Shown here piece by piece: positions 41,597 through 49,616 of a stretch of 64,000 nt of DNA. The first letter of the stretch is position 1; the number at the start of each line of letters is the position of its first letter. Where the stretch lies: assembly GCF_900112845.1 (NCBI RefSeq), contig NZ_FONG01000002.1:496001-560000 (forward strand), read 5' to 3'. Made by a program: the position numbers and the translations under genes. The stretch comes from Actinacidiphila alni. Lineage in GTDB: Bacteria; Actinomycetota; Actinomycetes; Streptomycetales; Streptomycetaceae. A model generated the notes under the pieces. That model saw only the letters and a program-made list of their open reading frames with translations. It was not told the origin of the DNA and ran no database searches.

Positions 41597-43075
41597 CTAC
41601 GTCCGGGCGTAGAGGGCCGGCAGGTCGATGAGGTGGACACCGGCCGGATCGGCGGCAGCGGCCTGTGCGGCGCGGGAGTTGAAGCCGGCGCCGCTGAAGC
41701 ACAGCAGACGGGTGCGGCCGGTGTCGTAGCGGCCGGAGCGGGTGATCAGGTCGCGGATGTGCGCCAGCCGCTCGATGTGGGCGGCGCCCATCGTGTCGTT
41801 CCACTTGGCCTCGCCGATCGCGAGCAGCGGCGGCTTTCCGCTGCCCTCGGCGACGCCGACGACGGCCACGTCGACCTCGTGGCCGGTGCGGGCTGCCGGA
41901 TCGTGGACGACGCCGTGACCGACCCGGGCGGGCAGGCCGCCGAACAGCTCGGGGTCGGCGTGGTGCAGGGCCCAGTCCCGGCAGACCTGTTCGAAGTGCG
42001 GGCCCAGTACATTGCTGACGAAGCGGCGGCCACTGGCCCGCCACACCCGCGTCGCGCTGCCGGGCCGCTCCAACTGGTCCCAGACCGGACGCATGATGGC
42101 GTGGTAGAAGCCGATCAGCGGTTCCGCGATGCGGTACGTGGGCCGGTTGTCCCGGAACACGTCGGCGTCCCGGTGCAGCAGACCCGCGTCCTCCAGGACG
42201 TTGATGGGGTGCGCGATGTCGGTGGCCTTGCGTTCCAGGTATCCGGCCATGCCGCCACGCGTGGCGTTGCCGTCCGCCACGGCCGCCAGCACCGACAAGT
42301 ACAGTGCGGTGTCGCGTAGTTCGGGCTCCTCGGCGAGCAGATAGCGGGCCTCGCGGAAGAGCGGCGTCTCGGGATTGAGGACCGTCCGCACCACCCAGTC
42401 GTCGAAGTCCCCGGGGCCCTTGGGCGTGTCACCGCGGGCGAACTCGCGGCGGTAGGCGGGGGTGCCGCCGACGACGGCATGCACCTGGAGCGCCAGCCGC
42501 GGGTCGGTGATGTTCCAGAATTCGGCCGCCATCCGGTGGTCGAGCGGCCGTACCACCAGTTCGAGTCCGGCCCGGCCGCGCAGCGGCGCGCTGCCGGACA
42601 GCAGCCTGCCCATGAACGACAGCGCCGATCCGCACAGCAGCAGCCGGGTCCGGGACTCGGTGCGCTGCCTCCGCAACGGCCGCAGCGCCTCCTGGAGGAT
42701 CGACGGCAGCTCCGGAGCGGCCTTCACCAGATACGGGAATTCGTCGATCACCACCGGCACCGGCCGCTCGCCGCCCAGCGCGAGCAGGGCGTCCACGACC
42801 TCCGCCCAGTCGGCGAAGTGGTACGCGCTGGCCGGCCGGCTGTGCTCGGTGAGCGCCGCGCTGATCCGGCGCAGCGATTCGGCTCCGGCCGCCTCTGTGG
42901 CCCCGAAGTAGAAGCCGCCGGCCGCTCGGCACGCCGCGTCCAGCAGGAACGTCTTGCCCTGCCTGCGGCGCCCGGACACCACGCCGAGGGTGGCGCCCGG
43001 CTGCTCGTCGGTGATGAAGCGGGTCAGCGCCGACCACTCGAAGTCGCGGTCGAACATCTCGGCTGGCTTGTCCAC
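41597..43075 (-). CDS. ATP-binding protein of the archaeal-type ATPase/DUF234 family
   Basis: This 492-aa protein has a P-loop at about 33-44 (VVSGRRRQGKTFLLD), Walker B PVVIDEFPYLVKAAPE, sensor-like LLLCGSALSFMGRLLSGSAPLRGR, a winged-helix middle domain and a C-terminal DUF234 domain with nuclease-like residues (HEVDVAVVGV and IGEAKW, a D...ExK pattern). Such proteins occur widely in archaea and actinobacteria; roles are unsettled. The start is GTG 43075; ATG 43057 is an alternative. A striking perfect palindrome lies 17 bases upstream. Confidence 0.85.
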   Translation of the reverse strand: MDKPAEMFDRDFEWSALTRFITDEQPGATLGVVSGRRRQGKTFLLDAACRAAGGFYFGATEAAGAESLRRISAALTEHSRPASAYHFADWAEVVDALLALGGERPVPVVIDEFPYLVKAAPELPSILQEALRPLRRQRTESRTRLLLCGSALSFMGRLLSGSAPLRGRAGLELVVRPLDHRMAAEFWNITDPRLALQVHAVVGGTPAYRREFARGDTPKGPGDFDDWVVRTVLNPETPLFREARYLLAEEPELRDTALYLSVLAAVADGNATRGGMAGYLERKATDIAHPINVLEDAGLLHRDADVFRDNRPTYRIAEPLIGFYHAIMRPVWDQLERPGSATRVWRASGRRFVSNVLGPHFEQVCRDWALHHADPELFGGLPARVGHGVVHDPAARTGHEVDVAVVGVAEGSGKPPLLAIGEAKWNDTMGAAHIERLAHIRDLITRSGRYDTGRTRLLCFSGAGFNSRAAQAAAADPAGVHLIDLPALYART

Positions 43076-43091
43076 GGGCGGCCTGCTCTGC

Positions 43092-43134
43092 GGATAGAGA
43101 GGTACGTTTCCCTTAACCGTACCTCTCTATCCGA
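43092..43134. repeat. Perfect 16-bp inverted repeat upstream of DUF234 ATPase
   Basis: CGGATAGAGAGGTACG (43092-43107) and its exact reverse complement (43119-43134) flank an 11-base AT-rich loop (TTTCCCTTAAC). It lies between the MmcQ-like stop (43141) and the ATPase start (43075), both on the minus strand. It could be a terminator of the first gene or an operator for the second; there is no T-tract. Confidence 0.85.
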
Positions 43135-43140
43135 ATCCGG

Positions 43141-43500
43141 CTACCGGTCCTTCGGGGCGAAGGTCTCGGTCAGGTCCGGGGGCGCGGCCTGGCGCCAGGA
43201 GTCGAGGAGGATGTCGTACAGCTCGCTCGCGTCCTCCAGGGCGGACAGGCGGGCGCGGACCCAGGAGGAGTGGGCCTCGTGGGCGGGGACCCAGAATTTG
43301 TGGGGCTCGGAGGCGATGAGTTCGGCCCGCTCGTGGCGGGGGCAGCGGACGGCGAAGGAGGTGCCGTCGTCGGGGACGGTGACGTACATCCGGCCGTGCA
43401 CATGGAAGGTCGGGTGACCCCAGAGTTCCTTCTCCACGGTGCCGGGCAGCCCGAGGGCGACGCGCCGCACGTCCTCGGCCCGCAGTGTCGTCCGCGCCAT
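43141..43500 (-). CDS. MmcQ/YjbR-family protein
   Basis: This 119-aa protein has the YjbR (CyaY-like fold) pattern: LRAEDVRRVALGLPGTVEKELWGHPTFHVHGRMYVTVPDDGTSFAVRC, then ELIASEPHKFWVPAHEAHSSWVRARLSAL and the final ELYDILLDSWRQAAP. The family is thought to bind DNA; its role is unknown. I prefer ATG 43500, with GGGGAGG 8 bases upstream. Confidence 0.87.
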   Translation of the reverse strand: MARTTLRAEDVRRVALGLPGTVEKELWGHPTFHVHGRMYVTVPDDGTSFAVRCPRHERAELIASEPHKFWVPAHEAHSSWVRARLSALEDASELYDILLDSWRQAAPPDLTETFAPKDR

Positions 43501-43554
43501 CCGCGTACCTCCCCGTCGGGGCCATTCCACCATGTCCGGGGCGGACGCCAGGCG

Positions 43555-44067
43555 TTATCCGGCGGAGGTCTCCCGGTCGTCGTCGGGCGCCGCCGCCCGC
43601 TCCCTCCGGTGGCCGCCGGGCTCCTGCGCGAAGAAGACCTGCACGCGGCCGGCCAGGGTGTCGTCCTCCGAAGGGCTCAGGCCCTCGCGCGCCGCGCGGA
43701 GGACGCCTTCGACCATGTGCCAGCGCTCTTCCAGGCGGGCCCGCGGGCCGGACTCGGGGGCCGAGGCCCTCGCCTCGCGCTGCCGGGCGTCGAGCGCGCG
43801 CAGCGCTTCCGCTGCTTCGGGCCGGCCGGCCGCGGCCAGTTCTTCGGGGCGTACGCCGACCACGTGGGCCATGCGCGCCAGCGTCTCGTCGGGGCCGCTG
43901 ATGGGTACCGGCCGGCCGCCGACCGACTGGTAACCGGCCACGATCTGCCGCCAGCGCGCCTCGCTGAGGTCGGCGAGATCGGCCGCCCTGCGCTGGGAGA
44001 GACCGGAAGCCGCGAGCGCGGCCTTGATCAGCTTCCCCTCGGGCGGCGCTTCCGGGCGCTCAGTCAT
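43555..44067 (-). CDS. HTH-domain regulator
   Basis: This 170-aa protein begins with a Cro/CI-like HTH (KLIKAALAASGLSQRRAADLADLSEARWRQIVAGYQSVGGRPVPISGPDETLARMAHVVGVRPEELAAAGR), followed by a helical region rich in Ala/Arg/Glu and an acidic tail. ATG 44067 has no good ribosome site. It is divergent from a second HTH gene at 44232, with repeated TACGC sites between them (44084-44220), so the pair may regulate itself. Confidence 0.8.
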   Translation of the reverse strand: MTERPEAPPEGKLIKAALAASGLSQRRAADLADLSEARWRQIVAGYQSVGGRPVPISGPDETLARMAHVVGVRPEELAAAGRPEAAEALRALDARQREARASAPESGPRARLEERWHMVEGVLRAAREGLSPSEDDTLAGRVQVFFAQEPGGHRRERAAAPDDDRETSAG

Positions 44068-44083
44068 GCGGCGAGCTTCGCAC

Positions 44084-44220
44084 AACTACGCAACACGAGT
44101 CCAGCGATCGGGCGGAGAACGGTCGACCGGTACGGCCTGGCCTGCGCGTATGTGCGATCGGAGTGGACACGGCTTGCGTAGTTCGCGAAACTCGCTTGTG
44201 CTACGCGCTACTACGCGCTA
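44084..44220. promoter_or_regulatory. Repeated TACGC sites between divergent HTH genes
   Basis: AACTACGCAA (44084-44093) and its exact reverse complement TTGCGTAGTT (44174-44183) lie on the two flanks. A perfect tandem repeat CTACGCGCTA sits at 44201-44210 and 44211-44220, just before the plus-strand start at 44232. These look like operator sites for one or both HTH proteins. Confidence 0.55.
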
Positions 44221-44231
44221 ATTTTTGGACC

Positions 44232-44504
44232 ATGGCGCACCGCATCCGGCCGAGCAGGCTCCACCAGGAGCCCGAAGCGGTCACGTGGGCGCGGGAGAAG
44301 TCCGGACTCACCAAACGGGCGCTCGCCGATCTGGTCGGCATCTCGGAACAGCTCATGGGTGAGATCGAGTCGGGCTGGCGCAGTGCCACCCCGGCCAATC
44401 TGATCAAGATCGCCGAGGCGCTGAACTGCCCCCTCGTCGTCCTGGAGCGCAAGCGCTCCGTCGGCGCGGTCGGGACGGCGGGGCCGAAGGGTGCGGCGAA
44501 ATGA
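44232..44504 (+). CDS. Small XRE-family HTH protein
   Basis: This 90-aa protein is essentially one HTH: AVTWAREKSGLTKRALADLVGISEQLMGEIESGWRSATPANLIKIAEALNCPLVVLERKR (about 16-75), with a Gly/Ala/Lys tail. The ATG at 44232 follows ATTTTTGGACC, a weak ribosome site. Its stop overlaps the start of a 31-codon ORF (ATGA). It is divergent from the HTH gene at 43555. Confidence 0.85.
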   Translation: MAHRIRPSRLHQEPEAVTWAREKSGLTKRALADLVGISEQLMGEIESGWRSATPANLIKIAEALNCPLVVLERKRSVGAVGTAGPKGAAK

Positions 44505-44596
44505 AGGCGGGGAAGAAGGGCCGGTCCCCGATTTGGCATATGCCAAAGTTCCGGGACGAGCGCGTCCCGCCGACGGGGCGTCCCATCATGAAGTGA
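44501..44596 (+). CDS. 31-aa basic small protein, coupled to XRE gene
   Basis: ATG 44501 overlaps the XRE stop (ATGA) and the frame runs to TGA 44594-44596. The peptide is basic (MKAGKKGRSPIWHMPKFRDE, ending RPIMK) with no hydrophobic segment. The coupling overlap supports translation; no function is suggested. It could be a toxin-antitoxin-like partner or a peptide that acts on the HTH protein, but that is speculation. Confidence 0.5.
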   Translation: MKAGKKGRSPIWHMPKFRDERVPPTGRPIMK

Positions 44597-44648
44597 GTGC
44601 GCGGAGGCCGCCGCCGCTTCCAACGAAGACGGCCCCCGCCCAGCCGGA

Positions 44649-44756
44649 TTACCGGTCGCAGGCGTGCCGATGGACCCAGAGTGCGATCTGGACCAACCAC
44701 CAGGCGACGCGTAAGCGATCGGTAGTCCGCAGCCTCTTCGGCCTGCGGTGCTTCAC
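44649..44756 (-). CDS. Possible 35-aa small protein
   Basis: GTG 44756 is preceded by AGGAG 4 bases upstream and the frame gives a basic start (VKHRRPKRLRTTDRL) and a Trp-rich amphipathic end (RVAWWLVQIALWVHRHACDR). The composition is more protein-like than neighbouring frames. The 430-base interval 44597-45028 otherwise holds only the uspA terminator. Evidence is limited to the ribosome site and composition. Confidence 0.3.
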   Translation of the reverse strand: MKHRRPKRLRTTDRLRVAWWLVQIALWVHRHACDR

Positions 44757-44960
44757 TTCGCTCCTGCTCCTTTCTCCTGACACCGCTCTGTTCGCGGTGC
44801 GCGGAGAAGGCAGCAGCGGCCAAGCGCCGGCGACGGTCAGATTACGGCGCTGTACTCTCCGTGTCCGCGGGACGGAGATTTGCCCGCATACGCTCCGTAC
44901 GTACCCGGACCCGTCGTGCGCGTCGGCCCCGCCCTCGGACATGGCCCCGCCCAGGCGCAG

Positions 44961-45006
44961 CTCCGCCCGCCGCCCCCGGCGAGGGCGCGGGGGGCGGCGG
45001 GCGGAG
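44961..45006 (-). terminator. Hairpin terminator after uspA-like gene
   Basis: CTCCGCCCGCCGCCCCC (44961-44977) and its exact reverse complement (44990-45006) form a 17-bp stem with a 12-base loop, 22 bases past the minus-strand stop. Confidence 0.8.
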
Positions 45007-45028
45007 AGGAGGAGAAGGGGGAGAAAGG

Positions 45029-45463
45029 TCAGGCTTCGCTGTGGACCAGCAGGACCGACACCTTCGAGGTCTTGGCGACGCCCCGGCTCACGCTCGGGTG
45101 GAGCAGCGCGGCGATGCCGCTGTAGTGGCCGGGGCCGACCGCGATCAGGTCGCTGCCGAGGGCCTCGGCGCGCTCGACGAGGATCGCGGCGAGGTCCTCG
45201 CGCAGCCCCTCGTCCACCTCGCCCTCGGCGGTGATGCCGTCGGCGCGCAGCCGCGCGAGGGCGTCGTCCACGACCTGGCGGCTCTCCTCGCGCTCCTCGG
45301 TCGGGACGACCGTGCCGGAGATGCCGCTGGAGATCACCTGGGACGGCCGGACGTGGATGACGTGCACCGCACCGCCGGTCAGCTTGGCGAGCGCCGAGAC
45401 CGCGTCCAGTACGGCACCGCCGTGGGCGGAACCGTCGACGGCGGCGAGGATGTTCTTGTACAT
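45029..45463 (-). CDS. Universal stress protein (UspA family)
   Basis: This 144-aa single-domain protein starts MYKNILAAVDGSAHGGAVLDAVSALAKL and carries the ATP-binding loop GPGHYSGIAALLHPSVSRGVAKTSKVSVLLVH near the end (G-x2-G-x9-like with Ser). The canonical second Gly of the loop is not perfect, so ATP binding is likely but not certain. An AAGGAAG site precedes the ATG. It is monocistronic with its own terminator. Confidence 0.9.
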   Translation of the reverse strand: MYKNILAAVDGSAHGGAVLDAVSALAKLTGGAVHVIHVRPSQVISSGISGTVVPTEEREESRQVVDDALARLRADGITAEGEVDEGLREDLAAILVERAEALGSDLIAVGPGHYSGIAALLHPSVSRGVAKTSKVSVLLVHSEA

Positions 45464-45757
45464 GGGCTCAACTTCCTTGTCCGAAGGGGTCTCACGGGTG
45501 CGCGGCCTCCGTATTCCCTCAGCGGCGCCGCACCGACCCCCATTCCCGCTTCCGCCGTGACGGAGGCCACTTCGGCGCCGGCCCGGGTCCGCCGCCCGTC
45601 GGTTTTCGGCCGGTTCGCCGCGCGCCGGGCGCGCCTACTGACTAGCGTGAGAGTTCGAATGGACGTGACGTGCGTCACATGATCATTCGAACGGGGGAGC
45701 GACCGAGCCCGACCGAGCCCGACGGAGAACGGCAGAGAGCGACGGAGTGAACGGACC
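45464..45757. other. Intergenic, divergent uspA / glyoxalase-like genes
   Basis: These 294 bases hold both promoters. GACCGAGCCCGACGGAGAACG-type short direct repeats (CCGAGCCCGACCGAGCCCGACGG, about 45704-45724) occur before the plus-strand gene. Nothing else is recognised. Confidence 0.3.
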
Positions 45758-46558
45758 ATGACTGAATTTCCGGAAGGCGCGCCGTGCTGGGCGGACGCGA
45801 TGTTCGCGGACCTCGACGGCGCCAAGCGCTTCTACGGTGACGTGCTGGGCTGGACCTTCGGGGAGAGCGCGAGCGAGTACGGCAACTACACGCAGGCGTA
45901 CGCGGACGGCAAGGCGGTCGCCGCGGTCGTACCGCCGATGCCGGGGTCCGAGGGGCAGTCGGCCTGGTGCGTGTACCTCGCCGCGGCCGACGCCGCCGCG
46001 GCGGCGGAGAAGGTGAAGGCCGCGGGCGGCGGGCTGCTGATGGAGCCCATGCGGGTCGGCGACTTCGGCACGATGGCCCTGGCGACCGAGCCGACCGGCG
46101 CGGTCTTCGGCATCTGGCAGCCCGGGCAGCACAAGGGCTTCGAGAAGGTCGCGGAGCCGGGCGCGTACGCCTGGGCGGAGATCTTCACCCGCGACCCGGC
46201 GGCCACCGACGCCTTCCTGCCGCGGGTCTTCCCGTACACGGCGCGGCAGATGGTGGACGAGCAGATCGACTTCAAGATCTTCACCGTCGAGGGCTCGGAG
46301 GACGCGGTGCTCGGCCGGATGCGGATGGGTGACGAATTCCCGCCGCAGGTGCCGTCGTACGTCAACGTCTACTTCACCGTCGCCGACTGCGACGCGACCG
46401 TCGAGAAGGCCCGCGCGGGCGGTGCGACGGTGCGGTTCGGGCCGATGGACAGCCCCTTCGGCCGGTTCGCGGCCCTCACCGACCCGCAGGGCGCCAACTT
46501 CTCGGTCATCGACGTGACGCGGACGGCCGGCGAGCAGCCGAAGACGACGGACGCGTAG
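45758..46558 (+). CDS. VOC/glyoxalase-fold protein, two domains
   Basis: This 266-aa protein has two tandem glyoxalase-like (VOC) domains: PEGAPCWADAMFADLDGAKRFYGDVLGWTFGE to about 120, and PGAYAWAEIFTRDPAATDAFLPRVFPY to about 255 (ending ALTDPQGANFSVIDVTRT). It matches a common actinobacterial VOC group (CFP32-like). Substrate and metal are not known. The second domain carries FTVADCDATVEKARAGGATVRFGPMDSPFGR, typical of the group. Confidence 0.87.
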   Translation: MTEFPEGAPCWADAMFADLDGAKRFYGDVLGWTFGESASEYGNYTQAYADGKAVAAVVPPMPGSEGQSAWCVYLAAADAAAAAEKVKAAGGGLLMEPMRVGDFGTMALATEPTGAVFGIWQPGQHKGFEKVAEPGAYAWAEIFTRDPAATDAFLPRVFPYTARQMVDEQIDFKIFTVEGSEDAVLGRMRMGDEFPPQVPSYVNVYFTVADCDATVEKARAGGATVRFGPMDSPFGRFAALTDPQGANFSVIDVTRTAGEQPKTTDA

Positions 46559-46564
46559 CGCCGC

Positions 46565-46611
46565 GCCCGTACGGCGGCGCGTCACCGGCGGTGACCCGCC
46601 GCCGTACGGGC
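46565..46611 (+). terminator. Hairpin terminator after VOC gene
   Basis: GCCCGTACGGCGGC (46565-46578) pairs with GCCGCCGTACGGGC (46598-46611); an inner GTCACC/GGTGAC stem extends the hairpin. Confidence 0.75.
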
Positions 46612-46664
46612 CCGGCCCCGACGTACGCTCGACGGTGGACGGGGCCAGGACCGGGAGGTGGGGC

Positions 46665-47171
46665 GTGCGGCGTACGTACTTGCTGTGGGTGACCGCGGCC
46701 GTCGGGCTCGCGATCGACCAGGGCACCAAGGCGGTCGCGGCGGTCGCCGTCGAGGGCCACGAGCCGACCACCGTCCTTGGCGGCAAGGTCACCTTCACCG
46801 CCTTCCGCAACTCCGGCGCGGCCGGTTCCTTCGCCCCGCACGCGACGCTGGTCTTCACCCTGCTCGCGCTGTGCGTGCTCGCCTTCATCGCGCGCGTCGC
46901 GCCCGCCGTACGCTCCACCGGCTGGGCCCTCGGCCTCGGGCTGCTCTTCGCGGGCGCCGGCGGCAATCTCACCGACCGCCTCTTCCGCACCCCCGGCTTC
47001 GGCCGCGGCGCCGTCCTCGACTTCATCCGCGTCGGCGACTCCGGCATCTTCAACCTCGCCGACCAGTGCGTCACGGCGGGCGCCGTCCTCGTCCTGATCC
47101 AGTCCTTCCGCGGCATCCCCCTCCGCCCCAAACCCACCCCGCCCCCGGCCCCCGCGCCGACCTCCCCGTAA
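46665..47171 (+). CDS. lspA: Signal peptidase II (prolipoprotein signal peptidase)
   Basis: This 168-aa inner-membrane aspartyl protease removes lipoprotein signal peptides. Four helices are seen, with the conserved FRNSGAAGSF, GGNLTDRLFR (catalytic Asp) and VLDFIRVGDSGIFNLADQCVTAG (second catalytic Asp). GTG 46665 is chosen for GGGAGG 7 bases upstream. The Pro-rich tail (KPTPPPAPAPTSP) is an extension. It may be a second copy, since Streptomyces usually have lspA near other genes; I cannot tell here. Confidence 0.92.
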   Translation: MRRTYLLWVTAAVGLAIDQGTKAVAAVAVEGHEPTTVLGGKVTFTAFRNSGAAGSFAPHATLVFTLLALCVLAFIARVAPAVRSTGWALGLGLLFAGAGGNLTDRLFRTPGFGRGAVLDFIRVGDSGIFNLADQCVTAGAVLVLIQSFRGIPLRPKPTPPPAPAPTSP

Positions 47172-47208
47172 CGCGCCGACGCGGGCCCCGTCCGGCCGCG
47201 GCCCGTCC

Positions 47209-48789
47209 TCAGTGGCCGGGGGTGAGGGTAGCGGCCTTGGTGCAGGCGGCGGTGCCTTTGCAGTGCTGGAGGGCGGTCAGGGTGGTGTGGAGGGCGGTGC
47301 TGCGGGCGGCGGGGAGGGTCGCGGCGCCGTTGCGGAGTTCGTCCGGGTCGGCGGTCGTGTCGTAGAACTCGCGCTCGCCGTCGGCGTATTCGACCCACAG
47401 GGCGTCGGCGGTGCGGATCGCCTCGTACGTCGGCGGGTTGCCGCTGTTGTCGGGGGCGGCGTCGGGGTCGCCCTTCTTGGTGGCGGGGTGGTGGTGCTCG
47501 ACGAGGACGGCCTGGCGCCAGTCCGCGGGCGGTGCGCCGTGCAGCAGCGGGACGAGGCTGCGGCCGTCGGCGGTCGCGGGGGCGCCGGCGCCCGCGAGGT
47601 CCTGGAAGGTGGGGCTCAGATCGACGTTCTCGGCGAGCGCGGAGACCGTACGCCCGCCGGGCACCCCCGGCCCCGCGACCACCAGCGGCACCCGGATGTC
47701 GGTGTCGTACGCGGTCTGCTTGCCCGGCCGCAGCCGGTGTTCGCCCATGTGGAAGCCGTTGTCCGAGCTGAAGACGATGTACGTGTCGTCCGCCAGCCCC
47801 TTGGCGGCGAGCTTCGCGCGGACGTTCGCGATCAGGTCGTCGACGGCCTGCACCGAGCGCACCCGCTTGGCGAATTTCCGGTCGATCGACTGCTGCTCCT
47901 TGGCCGACAGGGGCTTCAGCCCGCTCTGCCACTTCGGGGTCGGGGAGGACGCCGTGTTGTACGCGGGGTCGCGCGGCGCCTTGAGGCCGGGGAAGACGTG
48001 GGCGTCGCGGGGCGCGGGCGTGGACGGGCCGTGCGGCGCGAAGGTGGCCAGCTCCAGCATGAACGGCTTGTGGTCGGCGGCGGCCGAGTCGATGAAGTCC
48101 CCGGCCTTACGGGAGACCACATCGGTGAGGTAGTCCTGCGGGTCGTGCCCGTAGTGCACGACCTTGCCGTTCTCGTTGAGGTCGTAGTCGAACTCCGGGT
48201 AGCCGTTGCCTGCGGTGTCCCATTCGTCCCAGCCGGGCGGTACGTACGGCGTGCCGGTGCCGTGGGTGTCCTTCGGCTCGTAGCCGTTGAGGTACTTGCC
48301 CATGAAACCGGTGCGGTAGCCCGCCTGTTGGAGCGCGGGCGCGTAGCACTTCTTCTCGTCGCCATTGCTGTTGAACGCCCCGTAGCCGCCGTCGCTCCCG
48401 GTGTTGGTGAACACCCCGGTGTTGTGCGGGTAGTCGCCGGTCAGGATGGAGGAACGGGACGGGCAGCAGAGGGAGTCGGTGACGAAGTAGTCGGAGAAGG
48501 CGGTGCCGTCCCGCTCCAGCTTGCCCACCTGCGGCATGTAGCGCACGAGGTTCGAGGAGAGGTCGTCGGTCAGGACGAAGACGATGTTGGGGTGGTCCGG
48601 TCCGGACGCGGCGCCCGACGCCGTGGACGAGGCGGACGGAACGGACGAGGCGGACTTCGTGGAGGGAGAGCCCGATCCGGAGGAGCCGCCTCCCGTGCAG
48701 GAGACGGTCGCGGCGAGGAGCGCCGCGGCGAGTGCGGCGCCGAGCAGGCGCGGCCTGTGGTGCGAATGGCGGCGTCGAAGGATGACCAT
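47209..48789 (-). CDS. Sulfatase, secreted lipoprotein (type I, formylglycine)
   Basis: This 526-aa protein has a lipoprotein signal (LLGAALAAALLAATVSCTGGG), a Ser/Thr/Ala linker and a sulfatase domain: NIVFVLTDDLSSNLVRYMPQ (metal Asp pair), SLCCPSRSSILTGDYPHNTGVFTN (C-x-P-S-R, formylglycine site), YIVFSSDNGFHMGEHRLRPGKQTAYDTDIRVPL. It would cleave sulfate esters outside the cell. A formylglycine-generating enzyme would be needed from elsewhere in the genome. The start is ATG 48789. Confidence 0.9.
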   Translation of the reverse strand: MVILRRRHSHHRPRLLGAALAAALLAATVSCTGGGSSGSGSPSTKSASSVPSASSTASGAASGPDHPNIVFVLTDDLSSNLVRYMPQVGKLERDGTAFSDYFVTDSLCCPSRSSILTGDYPHNTGVFTNTGSDGGYGAFNSNGDEKKCYAPALQQAGYRTGFMGKYLNGYEPKDTHGTGTPYVPPGWDEWDTAGNGYPEFDYDLNENGKVVHYGHDPQDYLTDVVSRKAGDFIDSAAADHKPFMLELATFAPHGPSTPAPRDAHVFPGLKAPRDPAYNTASSPTPKWQSGLKPLSAKEQQSIDRKFAKRVRSVQAVDDLIANVRAKLAAKGLADDTYIVFSSDNGFHMGEHRLRPGKQTAYDTDIRVPLVVAGPGVPGGRTVSALAENVDLSPTFQDLAGAGAPATADGRSLVPLLHGAPPADWRQAVLVEHHHPATKKGDPDAAPDNSGNPPTYEAIRTADALWVEYADGEREFYDTTADPDELRNGAATLPAARSTALHTTLTALQHCKGTAACTKAATLTPGH

Positions 48790-49100
48790 GCCGGCAGACC
48801 CCTTTCGTGGAGGCCCGGAACCGTAGACATGGTTTTTGTGAGAACTCTGTGATCCCGTGTGATCCCGCGTGACCCGTGGTGCTCGCTGTTATTCGTGAGT
48901 CCCTCAGGGAAATACGGGAATGGGCGGAACGGCATGCTGCCGCCGACTGCCGGCGCACGGTAAAAAGGCCGGCGGAAAAATTCCCCGCGCATATTCGGTT
49001 ATGCGCGGGACCCCCGCGCCGTGCCCGCGTGCCGACCGTGCCGACCGCGCCCGCGTGCCGACCGTGCCGACCGTGCCGACCGCGCCGTACGGCCGCCGCC
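48790..49100. repeat. Intergenic region with tandem GTGCCGACC repeats
   Basis: The 311 bases between the sulfatase start and the roadblock stop hold no gene. Bases about 49024-49085 contain repeated GTGCCGACC units interrupted by GCGCCCGC. The sulfatase promoter should lie near 48800-48900. Confidence 0.55.
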
Positions 49101-49466
49101 TCAGACCTCCAGCTCGGCCTCGACCCGCTTGAGCACGTGCCGCGCCAGCGCCAGGTTGGACCGGCTGCGGTCGAGCGCGAGGTAGAGGAAGAGGGAGCCG
49201 TTGGAGCCGCTGAGCAGCCGGATCAGGTGATACTGCGTGCCCAGGGTGATGAGGATGTCCTCGACCGTGTCGTCGAGCCCGAGCATCGACAGCGTGCGGA
49301 CCTTGGCCCGGACGACCTCGGTGTTCCCGGCCGCGGCGACCTCCAGGTCGAGCCCGGTGCCGCCGCCGACGGTGCCCAGCGCCATGCCGCTCTCGTAGTC
49401 GACGAGCGCCGCCCCGATCGCGCCGTCGACGGACGTCGCCTCTTTGAGTGCTGCATCAATGTTCAC
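49101..49466 (-). CDS. Roadblock/LC7 domain protein
   Basis: This 121-aa protein is one Roadblock/LC7 fold: IDAALKEATSVDGAIGAALVDYESGMALGTVGGGTGLDLEVAAAGNTEVVRAKVRTL, then EDILITLGTQYHLIRLLSGSNGSLFLYLALDRSRSNLALARHVLKRVEAEL. Such proteins (MglB-like) bind small Ras-like GTPases as regulators or GAPs. The start is GTG 49466 with AAGGA about 8 bases upstream. It is divergent from the related gene set at 49617-51273. Confidence 0.9.
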   Translation of the reverse strand: MNIDAALKEATSVDGAIGAALVDYESGMALGTVGGGTGLDLEVAAAGNTEVVRAKVRTLSMLGLDDTVEDILITLGTQYHLIRLLSGSNGSLFLYLALDRSRSNLALARHVLKRVEAELEV

Positions 49467-49616
49467 GGGAAATTCCTTGCTGCGTGGGCCGGTCCCCGGA
49501 CGAACGCGCCGCGCGGGCGGGGACCGGCGTGAATGAAAAACCTCTGGACACGATCACGGTTGAAAGAGTTCGGCGTTAAAGTACTCTGCCAGGTGTTCGA
49601 AAGTGAAGGGGTGCCT

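Noticed and set aside
44597..44900. tRNA or structured RNA between the XRE and uspA genes
   Set aside because: I found no cloverleaf, no TTC-arm pattern and no CCA end; only the possible 35-codon ORF stands out.
45683..47932. A 749-aa minus-strand ORF over the VOC and lspA genes
   Set aside because: It is antisense to two well-supported genes and has the His/Arg/Gly-rich composition of a GC-bias shadow.
48990..49090. CRISPR-like array in the GTGCCGACC repeats
   Set aside because: The units are 9 bp, directly abutting with no unique spacers, and there are no cas genes anywhere in the window.
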